Position numbers and translations under genes: made by a program. A DNA stretch of 34,146 nt from Gammaproteobacteria bacterium. GTDB lineage: Bacteria > Pseudomonadota > Gammaproteobacteria > Pseudomonadales > Pseudomonadaceae. Of this stretch, positions 25,695 to 34,129 are shown piece after piece. The notes beneath the pieces were generated by a model. The model was not told the DNA's origin. It did no database searches and saw only the letters and a list, made by a program, of their open reading frames with translations. Position 1 is the first letter of the stretch. The number at the start of each line of letters is the position of its first letter. The stretch covers positions 1-34,146 of the forward strand of contig JAHJXZ010000164.1 of NCBI GenBank assembly GCA_018827205.1, in the 5' to 3' direction.

Positions 25695-26150
25695 TTAACT
25701 TGCTTGCTCGGCCTCAACTCTTAACAGCACGCCATCCTGCCCCACCACCCGTACTGGTGTGCCGGCTGGCAGGTCGTTGCCGATTACCAGCCAGAGGCTG
25801 TCGCCGGCCTTGATCTTGCCGCGTCCGCCATTGATCGCTTCGTGCAGGACAAAGGTGCGGCCGACGAATTCGCTACCGCGCTGGTTCAGCCCAGGCTGGT
25901 CAGAAGGCTTGGCTGCGCTGCGCTGGCGCTGCCACCAGAACACTGCCGTCAGTATCGAGAGTAGGCCGAACAGGATGAACTGCGCAGCCCAGGGCAGGCC
26001 CGGGAAGATAAAGGTCAACAGGCCGACGCTGGCGGCGGCCAGGCCGATCCACAGCAGATAGCCACCGGCACCGAACACTTCGAGGATCAGCAGCAGGGTG
26101 CCGAACGCCAGCCAGTTCCAGTACGACAGGTGCTGTAAAAAGTCCCACAT
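25695..26150 (-). CDS. NfeD-family membrane protein (YbbJ-like)
   Basis: A 151-residue protein with two or three hydrophobic segments in the first 75 residues (NWLAFGTLLLILEVFGAGGYLLWIGLAAASVG among them, FILFGLLSILTAVFWW). A C-terminal OB-fold domain follows (GRTFVLHEAINGGRGKIKAGDSLWLVIGNDLPAGTPVRVV). This is the short NfeD form paired with QmcA/stomatin-like SPFH proteins, as in E. coli ybbJ-qmcA. The start lies 4 bp after the SPFH stop, which indicates coupled expression. The role is partner or regulator of the SPFH membrane scaffold. The exact function is not known. Confidence 0.92.
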   Translation of the reverse strand: MWDFLQHLSYWNWLAFGTLLLILEVFGAGGYLLWIGLAAASVGLLTFIFPGLPWAAQFILFGLLSILTAVFWWQRQRSAAKPSDQPGLNQRGSEFVGRTFVLHEAINGGRGKIKAGDSLWLVIGNDLPAGTPVRVVGQDGVLLRVEAEQAS

Positions 26151-26153
26151 GCT

Positions 26154-27074
26154 TTAACCCTTCTTCTCGCCGAAGGTGGCTTTGACAATTTCGCTGATAC
26201 CGCCGACCGCGCCGATGACCTGGCTGGCTTCCAGCGGCATTAGGATGACCTTGCTGTTGTTGGCGCTGGCCAGCTGACCGAGGGCTTCGATGTATTTCTG
26301 CGCGACGAAGTAGTTGACCGCCTGCACGTTACCCTGGGCGATGGCTTCGGAAACCATGCGCGTGGCTTCGGCTTCGGCCTGGGCGGCACGTTCGCGCGCC
26401 TCGGCTTCGAGGAAGGCGGCCTGGCGCTGGCCTTCGGCCTTGAGGATGTCGCCCTGTTTCTGCCCTTCGGCGGTGAGGATGGCGGCAGCGCGCAGACCTT
26501 CGGCTTCGAGAATCTGTGCGCGCTTGATCCGTTCGGCTTTCATCTGCCCGGACATGGCGGCCATCAGGTCGGCGGGCGGGCTGATGTCCTTGATCTCGAT
26601 ACGGGTGATCTTGATGCCCCAGGGCGCGGTGGCTTCATCGACGGTACGCAGCAGCTTCTCGTTGATCGCGTCACGCTGGCCGAGCATGGCGTCCAGCTCC
26701 ATGGAGCCGAGCACGGTACGGATATTGGTCATCACCAGGTTGCGGATGGCGTGCTCAAGGTTGTTCACCTCGTACGCCGCCTGAGCCGAGTTGATGATCT
26801 GGAAAAAACAAATGGCGTCGATCTGCACTGTGGCGTTATCGGCGGTGATCACTTCCTGCGGTGGAATATCCAGCACGTTTTCCATCACATTGAGCTTGCG
26901 GCCGATCTTGTCCATGACCGGTACGATGATGTTCAGACCTGGCTTGAGGGTGTTGGTGTAGCGGCCGAAGCGCTCCACTGTCCACTCGAAGCCCTGCGGC
27001 ACAACCTTGAAGCCCATAAAGACGATGGCGACGGCGAGGCCGACAAAGAGAAAAATGACGCTGCCGATTTCCAT
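26154..27074 (-). CDS. qmcA: SPFH/band 7 membrane scaffold protein QmcA
   Basis: A 306-residue SPFH protein. A single N-terminal membrane anchor (about 1-25) is followed by [33 protein letters not shown], the band-7 core ([31 protein letters not shown]-type [28 protein letters not shown]), and a long Ala/Glu/Gln-rich coiled coil (about 175-245). This matches E. coli QmcA/YbbK and related stomatin-like proteins that form large oligomeric cages at the inner membrane and often regulate proteases. The ATG has AAGGAG upstream. It leads the group qmcA - nfeD - hydrolase lipoprotein - ethD. Confidence 0.9.
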   Translation of the reverse strand: MEIGSVIFLFVGLAVAIVFMGFKVVPQGFEWTVERFGRYTNTLKPGLNIIVPVMDKIGRKLNVMENVLDIPPQEVITADNATVQIDAICFFQIINSAQAAYEVNNLEHAIRNLVMTNIRTVLGSMELDAMLGQRDAINEKLLRTVDEATAPWGIKITRIEIKDISPPADLMAAMSGQMKAERIKRAQILEAEGLRAAAILTAEGQKQGDILKAEGQRQAAFLEAEARERAAQAEAEATRMVSEAIAQGNVQAVNYFVAQKYIEALGQLASANNSKVILMPLEASQVIGAVGGISEIVKATFGEKKG

Positions 27075-27198
27075 GTGATGTAGCTCCTTGGCGGGTTTTA
27101 GTCTGCGGATTAGCTGTTCAGGTATCTAAGCACAGTTGGCATTGGCGCTGCTGTCGATGGCGTTGCAGAGTGTGCCGATCAACGGTCATGGCTACCGA

Positions 27199-28785
27199 TC
27201 AGTGCACGTTTGGCGCCAGGGCTTTTATCAGGCGCGCGTCGCGCGCATAGATGTCCGGGTAGTAGCGCAGGGCCCCGTCCTTGCTGGCTTCGACCGTCCA
27301 GTAGGCAATCAGCAGCGGTGCCGGATGTTGCAGACGGTATTGCTGGGTTTCGCCGCTGGCGATACGCGTCTGCACGCTGCTCAGCTCATCCGGAGTGAGC
27401 AGCCAGGCGAGCAGGGTGTCGACGGCCTCGACCCTTATGCAGCCAGAGCTGAAGGCGCGGGGAGCCTTGCTGAAGAGTTGTTTGCTGGGGGTGTCGTGCA
27501 GATAAACCGCAAACGGGTTGTCGAAGCGCACAGCGACACGGCCGAGTGGGTTATGAGTGCCAGCCGACTGACGCAGGCGAATCGCACCTGGAGCTTCCCA
27601 GTCGATGCTGTGTGGGTCGAGCAGGTTGCCGTCGCGGTCAAGTACGCTCATCTGGTGCCGTTCCAGGTAGCCGATATCGGCGCGAATAGCCGGCAGTTTG
27701 TCTTCGCGCAGGATAGTCGGCGGCACGGTCCAGGTCGGATTGAGGGTCAGGCGCACAATACTTGAGGCAAGCAGTGGCGTTTGCCGTTCGGCGCGGCCGA
27801 CCTGGGTGCGGCTGCGCCAGAGCAGCTGGTTGTTGCGCCGCACCTGTATTTCGGCGGCTGCGACATTGATCAGCACTTCGGCATCGCCCATGGTGTCGGC
27901 CAGCCAGCGCAGGCGCTCGAGGTTGGCGCGCAGTTGTTCCCGGCGCATCTGTGCGCTGATGTTTAGCTCGGCCAGGCTGGCGGGGCCGAGAATGCCGTCG
28001 GGGTTGAGGCCGTGGTCGCGCTGAAAATTCTCCAGGGCGCTTTGCGTGGCCAGATTATAGGTACTGCCCAGCTCCTCTAGCGGGGCTGTCAGGTAGTCTT
28101 GGGCAACTAGGCGTGCGCGCAATTCTGGCAGTCGCGCATCCTTGCCGCCGGGCTTGAGCAGCGGACCGCTGGCCAGCGTCGCCCAAATCTGTAGTGGCAG
28201 CCGGCGTTGTTGCGCGTATGCGCTGCGCAGTCGCTGGTACTGCACGGTGCTCGGTCGTGCGCTGGCAAAGGCCACTGCGGGTGCGTTCAGGTGCAGAAGG
28301 GCAAGCGAGAGCGTCACCAGTTGCGGGTCCGGATTGATGTGTCCTGCCGCTTGCCACAGCGGCTCTAAGCGCTGTTGCTGCAAACGACCCCGGCGCAGAT
28401 GCAGTAGGGCTTGCAGGTAACTGTGACTGGTCAGTAGCTCCGCACAGTCGCGTTGCTCGTCAAAGCTTTCTTCGACCAGGCTGGGCAGCAGATAGTCGCT
28501 GGGTTGCAGGCCGTCATCTTCCAATTGCGCCAGCTGTTCGCGCAATTGCAGCAGTTGTTCGCCACTTTGCCAGGCGGGCTGGCCGTCACGTTGGGCGTAA
28601 AAGGCCTGCAGCAGGTGTCGGGCATTCTCGTCTAGGCTTGCCGGTAACGCACTGCAGTGCTGCGTCAGTTGAGCCAGTAATGGGCGCAGGTCGGCACTGG
28701 TGGCAAAAGGCGCTTCGGCGGCATTGGCGACCAGTGGCAGGGTGAGCAAGGCAGCGCTCAGGTAAAGTGTGCGTTTTTTGAACAA
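27199..28785 (-). CDS. YcbB-type murein L,D-transpeptidase
   Basis: A 528-residue periplasmic enzyme that forms 3-3 cross-links between meso-diaminopimelate residues of peptidoglycan. The signal peptide is about 1-23 (LTLPLVANAA). An N-terminal helical scaffold domain is followed by a peptidoglycan-binding motif at about 245-275 (TQSALENFQRDHGLNPDGILGPAS) and the YkuD-type catalytic domain. His430 (YLHDTPSKQLF) and the nucleophile Cys449 in SSGCIRVE are present. Length, domain order and SSGCIRVE all match E. coli YcbB/LdtD. The ATG is at 28785. It is divergent from a second, unrelated L,D-transpeptidase, with about 110 bp between. It provides beta-lactam-insensitive cross-linking if active. 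Confidence 0.93.
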   Translation of the reverse strand: MFKKRTLYLSAALLTLPLVANAAEAPFATSADLRPLLAQLTQHCSALPASLDENARHLLQAFYAQRDGQPAWQSGEQLLQLREQLAQLEDDGLQPSDYLLPSLVEESFDEQRDCAELLTSHSYLQALLHLRRGRLQQQRLEPLWQAAGHINPDPQLVTLSLALLHLNAPAVAFASARPSTVQYQRLRSAYAQQRRLPLQIWATLASGPLLKPGGKDARLPELRARLVAQDYLTAPLEELGSTYNLATQSALENFQRDHGLNPDGILGPASLAELNISAQMRREQLRANLERLRWLADTMGDAEVLINVAAAEIQVRRNNQLLWRSRTQVGRAERQTPLLASSIVRLTLNPTWTVPPTILREDKLPAIRADIGYLERHQMSVLDRDGNLLDPHSIDWEAPGAIRLRQSAGTHNPLGRVAVRFDNPFAVYLHDTPSKQLFSKAPRAFSSGCIRVEAVDTLLAWLLTPDELSSVQTRIASGETQQYRLQHPAPLLIAYWTVEASKDGALRYYPDIYARDARLIKALAPNVH

Positions 28786-28894
28786 TCTACTATTCCAGTC
28801 CTTGGCCTAAAAGCAGGTTAGCTGCAGCCAGTATAGGCGGGTCGTGGTTGGATCTTGTGACAGGACGTCCACAGCATTAGGGGTATTTGCGCAT

Positions 28895-29614
28895 ATGGTT
28901 GGACGTTTCGGCAGGCTCTGTCTGGTTGGGGTGTGGCTGTTTTGCATGCCGCTTTCGGTGACGGCAGCAGAGCAGGATGGGTTGTTCAGAGACCTGGCGC
29001 GGATTGCCCCTGGGCTTGATCAGCAGGCGCTGCGGCATGCTGTGGCGGCGATGCAGTGTGCGGTGAATCATGGTGCAGAACCTGCTCGTCGTCTGGCAGT
29101 AATCGACTATTCGCGACCCTCGACTGAGCGGCGGTTGTGGATATTTGACCTGCAGCGCAAGCGCTTGCTGCTGCGTGATTTTGTTGCCCACGGTCGTAAA
29201 TCGGGTGAGAACTTTGCAGAGGCGTTCTCCAACCGTCTGGGCAGTAATCAGACCAGCCTGGGTTTGTTCCGCACCGCTGAAAGCTATAGCGGCAAGCATG
29301 GTTATTCTCTGCGCATGGATGGCCTGGAGCCTGGGCTGAATGATTTGGCCCGTGAGCGTGCAATCGTTATTCACGGTGCGTCATATGTCAGCCCGAGCCT
29401 GGTGCAAAGCCAGGGTAGGATTGGTCGTAGCCTGGGTTGCCCAGCGGTACGTCCAGAGGTGGCGCGGATAGTGGTCGATCAGCTCAAGGGCGGGCAGTTT
29501 CTCTTCGCCTGGCACTCCAACCAGCGCTGGCTAAAGGGCTCCGCGTACTTGGACTGCAAACCGCAGCGGGTGGCGAGCATCCTCGCCCGACAGCAGCGTT
29601 TACCGCGCAGCTGA
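28895..29614 (+). CDS. murein L,D-transpeptidase catalytic domain protein (YkuD_2 type)
   Basis: A 239-residue exported protein. The signal peptide is about 1-25 (LCLVGVWLFCMPLSVTAA). Then comes the YkuD_2-type fold: LAVIDYSRPSTERRLWIFDLQ, VAHGRKSGENFAEAFSN, TSLGLFRTAESYSGKHGYSLRMDGLEPG, His160 in AIVIHGASYV, and Cys182 in GRSLGCPAV as the likely nucleophile, followed by LKGGQFLFAW. The frame is open to GTG 28844, but the ATG at 28895 places the signal peptide at the start; an AGGGG lies about 13 bases upstream, so the ribosome site is poor. The class is annotated as a catalytic domain, but its reaction (cross-linking or lipoprotein attachment) is not established. It is convergent with the ATPase gene, 16 bp apart. 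Confidence 0.88.
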   Translation: MVGRFGRLCLVGVWLFCMPLSVTAAEQDGLFRDLARIAPGLDQQALRHAVAAMQCAVNHGAEPARRLAVIDYSRPSTERRLWIFDLQRKRLLLRDFVAHGRKSGENFAEAFSNRLGSNQTSLGLFRTAESYSGKHGYSLRMDGLEPGLNDLARERAIVIHGASYVSPSLVQSQGRIGRSLGCPAVRPEVARIVVDQLKGGQFLFAWHSNQRWLKGSAYLDCKPQRVASILARQQRLPRS

Positions 29615-29630
29615 ACTCTGCGGACTAAAG

Positions 29631-31415
29631 CTATTTCTGCTCGCTCTGAGGGGTCACGCGCAGCACTTCCTCGATGGTGGTCAGGCCGGCAGCGACTTTC
29701 TGCGCGCCGGATAGGCGCAGGCTGCGCATACCTTCTTTGAACGCATGCCGACGCAGCGCAATCAGATCGGTATCGGCGGTAATCAGCGGTTTCATCGCGT
29801 CATTGATCAGCATGATCTCATACACCCCAGCGCGGCCGCGGTAGCCGGTGTCGCGGCATTCCAGGCAGCCGACAGCGCTGCAGGCCTGGGTTGGTAACGG
29901 TGCGTTCCAGGGTTTGGTCAGGCTCTGCCAGCCGTCCTCATCCAGTGTCTGCGGTGCCTTGCAATGTGGGCATAGGGTCCGCACCAGGCGCTGCGCCATC
30001 ACGCCGAGCAGGGTGGCCTTGAGCAGGTAGTGCGGCACGCCCAGCTCCAGCAGGCGGGTGATGGCGCTTGGGGCATCGTTGGTGTGCAGGGTAGAGAGGA
30101 CCAGGTGGCCTGTGAGCGCCGCCTGAATCGCCATTTCGGCGGTTTCCAGGTCGCGGATTTCGCCGACCATGATGATGTCCGGGTCCTGGCGCATTAAAGC
30201 GCGCACGCCGCTGGCGAAGGTCAGGTCGATGTTGTGCTGCACCTGCATCTGATTGAAGGCCCCTTCGATCATCTCGATCGGGTCCTCGATGGTGCAGACG
30301 TTGACCTCAGGCGTGGCCAGCTGTTTGAGCGTGGTGTACAGCGTGGTGGTTTTACCCGAGCCGGTGGGGCCAGTGACCAGAATGATGCCATTGGGTTGGC
30401 CGGTCATGCTCTGCCAGCGCTTCATGTCATCGGCGGAGAAGCCCAGCTGATCGAAGCTTTTCAGCAACACTTCCGGATCGAAAATCCGCATCACCATCTT
30501 TTCGCCAAACGCCGTGGGCAGCGTCGATAGGCGCAGTTCCACTTCACCGCCGTCAGGCGTCTTGGTCTTGACCCTGCCGTCCTGCGGTTTGCGTTTTTCG
30601 GCGACGTTCATCCGCCCCAGGCTTTTCAGGCGGCTGACGATGGCCATGGTCACTTGGGGCGGGAATTGATAGACGGTGTGCAGCACTCCATCGATGCGAA
30701 AGCGCACGCTGCCCTGCTCGCGGCGCGGCTCGATATGAATATCACTGGCGCGTTGAGTGAAGGCGTATTGAAACAGCCAGTCGACGATATTGACGATATG
30801 CGCGTCGTTGGCATCGGGCTCTTGATCCTGGGCGCCGAGGTTGAGCAGTTGCTCGAAGTTACCGCCCCCGCTGATTTTCATCTCACCGGCCGAGGCACCG
30901 CTGACTGATTTGGCCAGGCGATAGAACTCCACGGTAAAGCGCTGGATATCTGTCGGGCTGGCCACTACGCGCTTGATCGGGCGCTTAAGTACATGAATCA
31001 GGTTGGCTTCCCAGCTATTGACCAGTGGCTGGCTGCTGGCAATGGTCACGCTGTCGGTGTCTACCGCTACGGCGAGTATCTTGTGGCGTTGGGCGAAGGC
31101 ATAGGACATCAGTGGGGTGATGGCTGCGACATCAATTTTTAGTGGGTCAATGCGCAGATAAGGCTGTCCGCATTGCTCCGCGAGCCAGACGGTCAGGTCT
31201 TCTAGCTCAAGCTTTTTGCCGGGCCTTTTCAGGTCATCGAGTTGCTGAGCGGCGAGAAACTCCAGCGGGTGCAGCTTATTGTTTACGGCGCTGCGGCGGA
31301 TAGTCAGGCATTGTTCGGCATTGTCCTGATTGGTCCGGCCCTGGGCGACCAGTTCACGCAACAGGTCGCCAAGGTCGAGCTGGCGATCATGGGCGGACGA
31401 GACGAATGCGGACAT
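29631..31415 (-). CDS. GspE/PilB-family secretion ATPase (solitary)
   Basis: A 594-residue hexameric traffic ATPase of the type II secretion/type IV pilus assembly class. The N-terminal T2SSE-N-like domain is about 50-165 and the catalytic core about 205-580. Motifs: Walker A GPTGSGKTT (349-357), Asp box around IEDPIE (376-381), Walker B RQDPDIIMVGE (409-419), His box HLVLSTLHTND (437-447), and a zinc-type four-cysteine cluster Cys482, 485, 517 and 520 as in GspE/PilB. No pilin, pilC/gspF or secretin genes are near, so the machine it powers is not shown. Pseudomonas genomes I recall carry such a lone ATPase (PA5210) near gcv genes. The ATG has GGGAG upstream. Confidence 0.92.
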   Translation of the reverse strand: MSAFVSSAHDRQLDLGDLLRELVAQGRTNQDNAEQCLTIRRSAVNNKLHPLEFLAAQQLDDLKRPGKKLELEDLTVWLAEQCGQPYLRIDPLKIDVAAITPLMSYAFAQRHKILAVAVDTDSVTIASSQPLVNSWEANLIHVLKRPIKRVVASPTDIQRFTVEFYRLAKSVSGASAGEMKISGGGNFEQLLNLGAQDQEPDANDAHIVNIVDWLFQYAFTQRASDIHIEPRREQGSVRFRIDGVLHTVYQFPPQVTMAIVSRLKSLGRMNVAEKRKPQDGRVKTKTPDGGEVELRLSTLPTAFGEKMVMRIFDPEVLLKSFDQLGFSADDMKRWQSMTGQPNGIILVTGPTGSGKTTTLYTTLKQLATPEVNVCTIEDPIEMIEGAFNQMQVQHNIDLTFASGVRALMRQDPDIIMVGEIRDLETAEMAIQAALTGHLVLSTLHTNDAPSAITRLLELGVPHYLLKATLLGVMAQRLVRTLCPHCKAPQTLDEDGWQSLTKPWNAPLPTQACSAVGCLECRDTGYRGRAGVYEIMLINDAMKPLITADTDLIALRRHAFKEGMRSLRLSGAQKVAAGLTTIEEVLRVTPQSEQK

Positions 31416-31458
31416 AAAACTCCCTGACGATCCTGATAATTAAGCAATATCAGCAGCA

Positions 31459-31535
31459 TGACGCCAAGGGCACGAGCTGTCTGCCGACTTGATCCATTTT
31501 CGCACAGCCGCCAATTAGTGCCGCTCTTGGCGTCA
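31459..31535. repeat. long inverted repeat overlapping the rpiA stop
   Basis: TGACGCCAAG (31459-31468) and CTTGGCGTCA (31526-31535) are exact reverse complements with 57 bases between them. Partial continuation is seen (GGCAC against GTGCC). The right arm contains the rpiA stop codon at 31533-31535. It would fold as a hairpin at the 3' end of rpiA mRNA, but no T run follows. Confidence 0.5.
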
Positions 31536-32207
31536 GGCGCGCTTGAGGGTTTTTACCCCTTCAGCCGTACCAAGCAGCAGTAGGTCGGCCGGGCGAGCAG
31601 CGAACAGGCCATTGGTGACCACGCCGACGATGGCGTTGATCTGGCTTTCCAGCTCGGTCGGGTTGGTGATCGACAGGTTGAACACGTCGAGGATGATATT
31701 GCCGTTATCGGTCAGCACGCCTTCGCGGTACACCGGGTCGCCGCCAACTTTGACCAGCTGGCGAGCTACATGACTACGCGCCATCGGAATCACTTCCACT
31801 GGCAGCGGGAAGGCGCCCAGCACCGGTACCAGCTTGCTGGCATCGGCGATGCAGATAAAGGTCTGTGCCACGGCAGCAACGATCTTCTCGCGGGTCAGGG
31901 CCGCGCCGCCGCCCTTGATCAGGTTGAGGTGCTCATCGCTCTCGTCGGCGCCGTCGACATAGAACTCCAGGTCGCTGACGGTGTTCAGCTCATACACTGG
32001 AATGCCGTGGTTCTTGAGGCGTGCGGCTGTGGCTTCGGAGCTGGCGACGGCACCGTCGAACTCCATCTTGTGCTTGGCCAGGGCATCGATAAAGCAGTTG
32101 GCGGTGGAACCGGTGCCTACGCCGATCACACTCTTGGCGTCGAGTTTGGGGAGAATAAAGTCGACGGCAGCCTGGGCGACGGCTTGCTTGAGTTGATCCT
32201 GGTTCAT
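31533..32207 (-). CDS. rpiA: ribose-5-phosphate isomerase A
   Basis: A 224-residue enzyme that interconverts ribose 5-phosphate and ribulose 5-phosphate in the pentose phosphate pathway. Motifs: [17 protein letters not shown] (phosphate loop), [42 protein letters not shown] (catalytic Asp and Glu in the DGADE region), and [17 protein letters not shown]. The length equals that of other RpiA proteins. The ATG has a weak ribosome site (CCAGG). A good sigma70 promoter lies at 32242-32271. It is divergent from ilvA, with 314 bp of intergenic sequence. Confidence 0.96.
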   Translation of the reverse strand: MNQDQLKQAVAQAAVDFILPKLDAKSVIGVGTGSTANCFIDALAKHKMEFDGAVASSEATAARLKNHGIPVYELNTVSDLEFYVDGADESDEHLNLIKGGGAALTREKIVAAVAQTFICIADASKLVPVLGAFPLPVEVIPMARSHVARQLVKVGGDPVYREGVLTDNGNIILDVFNLSITNPTELESQINAIVGVVTNGLFAARPADLLLLGTAEGVKTLKRA

Positions 32208-32241
32208 CGTGGGCCTGGCGTGAGAGTGAGGAAAGGCGCGA

Positions 32242-32271
32242 ATTATAGCGCGGCTGGGCCGGCAACGTTAA
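32242..32271 (-). promoter_or_regulatory. sigma70 promoter of rpiA
   Basis: On the minus strand TTAACG (32271-32266) and a consensus TATAAT (32247-32242) are 18 bp apart. Transcription would start near 32235, about 30 bp before the rpiA ATG. Confidence 0.6.
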
Positions 32272-32358
32272 AACCCTGCCTGTCAGGCCGCGTGAGAGCG
32301 TAGCGAGCGAAGGTCAGGCAAGGCGCTACGTTAGTAACAGCCTTCGGCTGGTCAAAAC

Positions 32359-32414
32359 GGCGAGGAAGCGGAGTGTACTGTTGTACATGAGCATTGCGAG
32401 CCTGTTTTTAACGC
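32359..32414 (+). repeat. 56-bp dispersed Pseudomonas repeat, copy 1
   Basis: A block from GGCGAGGAAGCGGAG to TTTTTAACGC with a central palindrome TGTAC-TGTT-GTACA. It recurs in inverted orientation at 34073-34129 with one substitution and one extra base in the T run. Similar blocks are dispersed in Pseudomonas genomes. It fills part of the 314-bp gap between rpiA and ilvA. The remainder to 32521 shows no further feature I can support. Confidence 0.85.
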
Positions 32415-32521
32415 CGCATCACCGAGCGCAGTAGCTCTCGCGTGGTCTGCTTGTATGGTCGTTCGGCGCAACGCTGGGGTAGACTCGCTGACTCCCTGAA
32501 AAGCCGCCTGCGATGCCCGCC

Positions 32522-34036
32522 ATGCTCGAACAGTACGTTAAGAAGATCCTCACCTCGCGCGTCTATGACGTGGCGGTGGAAACTCCGCTGCAAGCCGCCA
32601 ACCAGCTTTCCGAGCGCCTGGGTAACCAGATTCTGCTCAAGCGCGAAGACTTGCAGCCGGTGTACTCGTTCAAGATCCGTGGTGCTTATAACAAGCTGGC
32701 GCAGCTAACGGCCGAAGAGCAGGCCCGTGGTGTGGTCACCGCATCAGCCGGCAACCATGCTCAGGGCCTGGCGCTGGCGGCCAAGGTGTTGGGGGTTAAA
32801 GCCACTATCGTGATGCCCAAGACCACTCCAGAGATCAAGGTGCAGGGCGTGCGCTCACGTGGCGGCAAAGTGGTGCTGCACGGTGACAGCTTTCCTGAGG
32901 CGCTGGCCTATTCGCTGAAACTGGTCGACGAGAAGGGCTACATCTATATCCATCCCTACGATGACCCGCACACCATCGCCGGCCAGGGCACCATTGCCAT
33001 GGAAATTCTCCGTCAGCAGCCGGGCCAACTCGATGCGATTTTCGTTCCGGTCGGCGGCGGTGGGCTGATAGCGGGAATCGCGGCCTATGTGAAATACCTG
33101 CGCCCGGAAATCAAGATCATCGGCGTCGAGCCGGATGACTCCAACTGCCTGCAGGCCGCCATGGCCGCCGGCGAGCGTGTGGTCTTGCCGCAGGTCGGGC
33201 TATTTGCCGATGGCGTGGCCGTGGCGCAGATCGGCCAGCACACCTTTGATGTGTGCAAAGACTATGTCGACGAGGTGATCACTGTCAGCACCGACGAGAT
33301 CTGTGCAGCGATCAAGGACATCTACGATGACACCCGTTCGATCACCGAGCCGGCTGGCGCGCTGAGCGTCGCCGGAATCAAGAAATACGTGGAGCGCGAA
33401 GGCTGCAGCGGCCAGGTACTGGTGGGCATCGATTCGGGCGCTAACGTCAACTTCGACCGCCTGCGCCATGTCGCTGAGCGTGCCGAACTGGGCGAGAAGC
33501 GCGAAGCAATCATTGCCGTGACCATCCCCGAGCAGCCGGGCAGCTTCAAGGCGTTCTGCGAGGCTATCGGCAAGCGGCAGATCACCGAGTTCAATTACCG
33601 CTATCACGAGGATAAGGAGGCGCACATCTTTGTTGGCGTGCAGACCCACCCGGAAAGTGACCCGCGTGCCGCGCTGGTTCAGGGCCTGCGTGAGCAGGGT
33701 TTCCCGGTGCTGGATCTAACCGACAACGAGCTGGCCAAGCTGCATATTCGTCATATGGTCGGCGGTCATGCCGCGGCGGTGCCGGATGAGTGCGTCTATC
33801 GCTTCGAGTTTCCCGAGCGCCCAGGCGCGCTGTTCAATTTCTTACAGAAATTAGGTGGGCGTTGGAACATCTCGATGTTCCACTACCGTAACCACGGCGC
33901 TGCTGACGGTCGCGTGGTGGCGGGTCTGCAAGTGCCGCAAGCAGAACGTCATCTTGTACCGGCGGCGCTGGAAGCCATCGGCTATCCCTACTGGGATGAG
34001 AGCGATAACCCGGCGTACAAACTCTTTCTTGGCTAA
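32522..34036 (+). CDS. ilvA: threonine ammonia-lyase (threonine dehydratase), biosynthetic
   Basis: A 504-residue PLP enzyme (fold II) that deaminates threonine to 2-oxobutanoate, the first step of isoleucine synthesis. The PLP Lys51 lies in QPVYSFKIRGAYNK, with SAGNHAQG at about 76-82 and the phosphate-binding VGGGGL at about 178-183. Two tandem ACT-like regulatory domains occupy about 325-500 (TIPEQPGSFKAFCEAIG and FEFPERPGALFNFLQKLGG), giving allosteric isoleucine inhibition and valine activation in this family. I chose the ATG at 32522 because the protein then begins MLEQYVKKIL, the usual Pseudomonas IlvA start; another in-frame ATG lies three codons earlier. The ribosome site is weak. 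It is flanked by inverted copies of a dispersed repeat. Confidence 0.95.
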   Translation: MLEQYVKKILTSRVYDVAVETPLQAANQLSERLGNQILLKREDLQPVYSFKIRGAYNKLAQLTAEEQARGVVTASAGNHAQGLALAAKVLGVKATIVMPKTTPEIKVQGVRSRGGKVVLHGDSFPEALAYSLKLVDEKGYIYIHPYDDPHTIAGQGTIAMEILRQQPGQLDAIFVPVGGGGLIAGIAAYVKYLRPEIKIIGVEPDDSNCLQAAMAAGERVVLPQVGLFADGVAVAQIGQHTFDVCKDYVDEVITVSTDEICAAIKDIYDDTRSITEPAGALSVAGIKKYVEREGCSGQVLVGIDSGANVNFDRLRHVAERAELGEKREAIIAVTIPEQPGSFKAFCEAIGKRQITEFNYRYHEDKEAHIFVGVQTHPESDPRAALVQGLREQGFPVLDLTDNELAKLHIRHMVGGHAAAVPDECVYRFEFPERPGALFNFLQKLGGRWNISMFHYRNHGAADGRVVAGLQVPQAERHLVPAALEAIGYPYWDESDNPAYKLFLG

Positions 34037-34072
34037 AAATCTATTCAAAATCTGCTGCGCGTCGGCCCTGCC

Positions 34073-34129
34073 GCGTTAAAAAACAGGCTCGGAATGCTCA
34101 TGTACAACAGTACACTCCGCTTCCTCGCC
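34073..34129 (-). repeat. 57-bp dispersed Pseudomonas repeat, copy 2 (inverted)
   Basis: This is the reverse complement of the block at 32359-32414, with one base change and one extra A in the A run. In this copy the ends AAACAGGC and GCCTGTTT also pair, so with the following T run it may serve as the ilvA terminator. It starts 37 bp after the ilvA stop. Confidence 0.85.
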
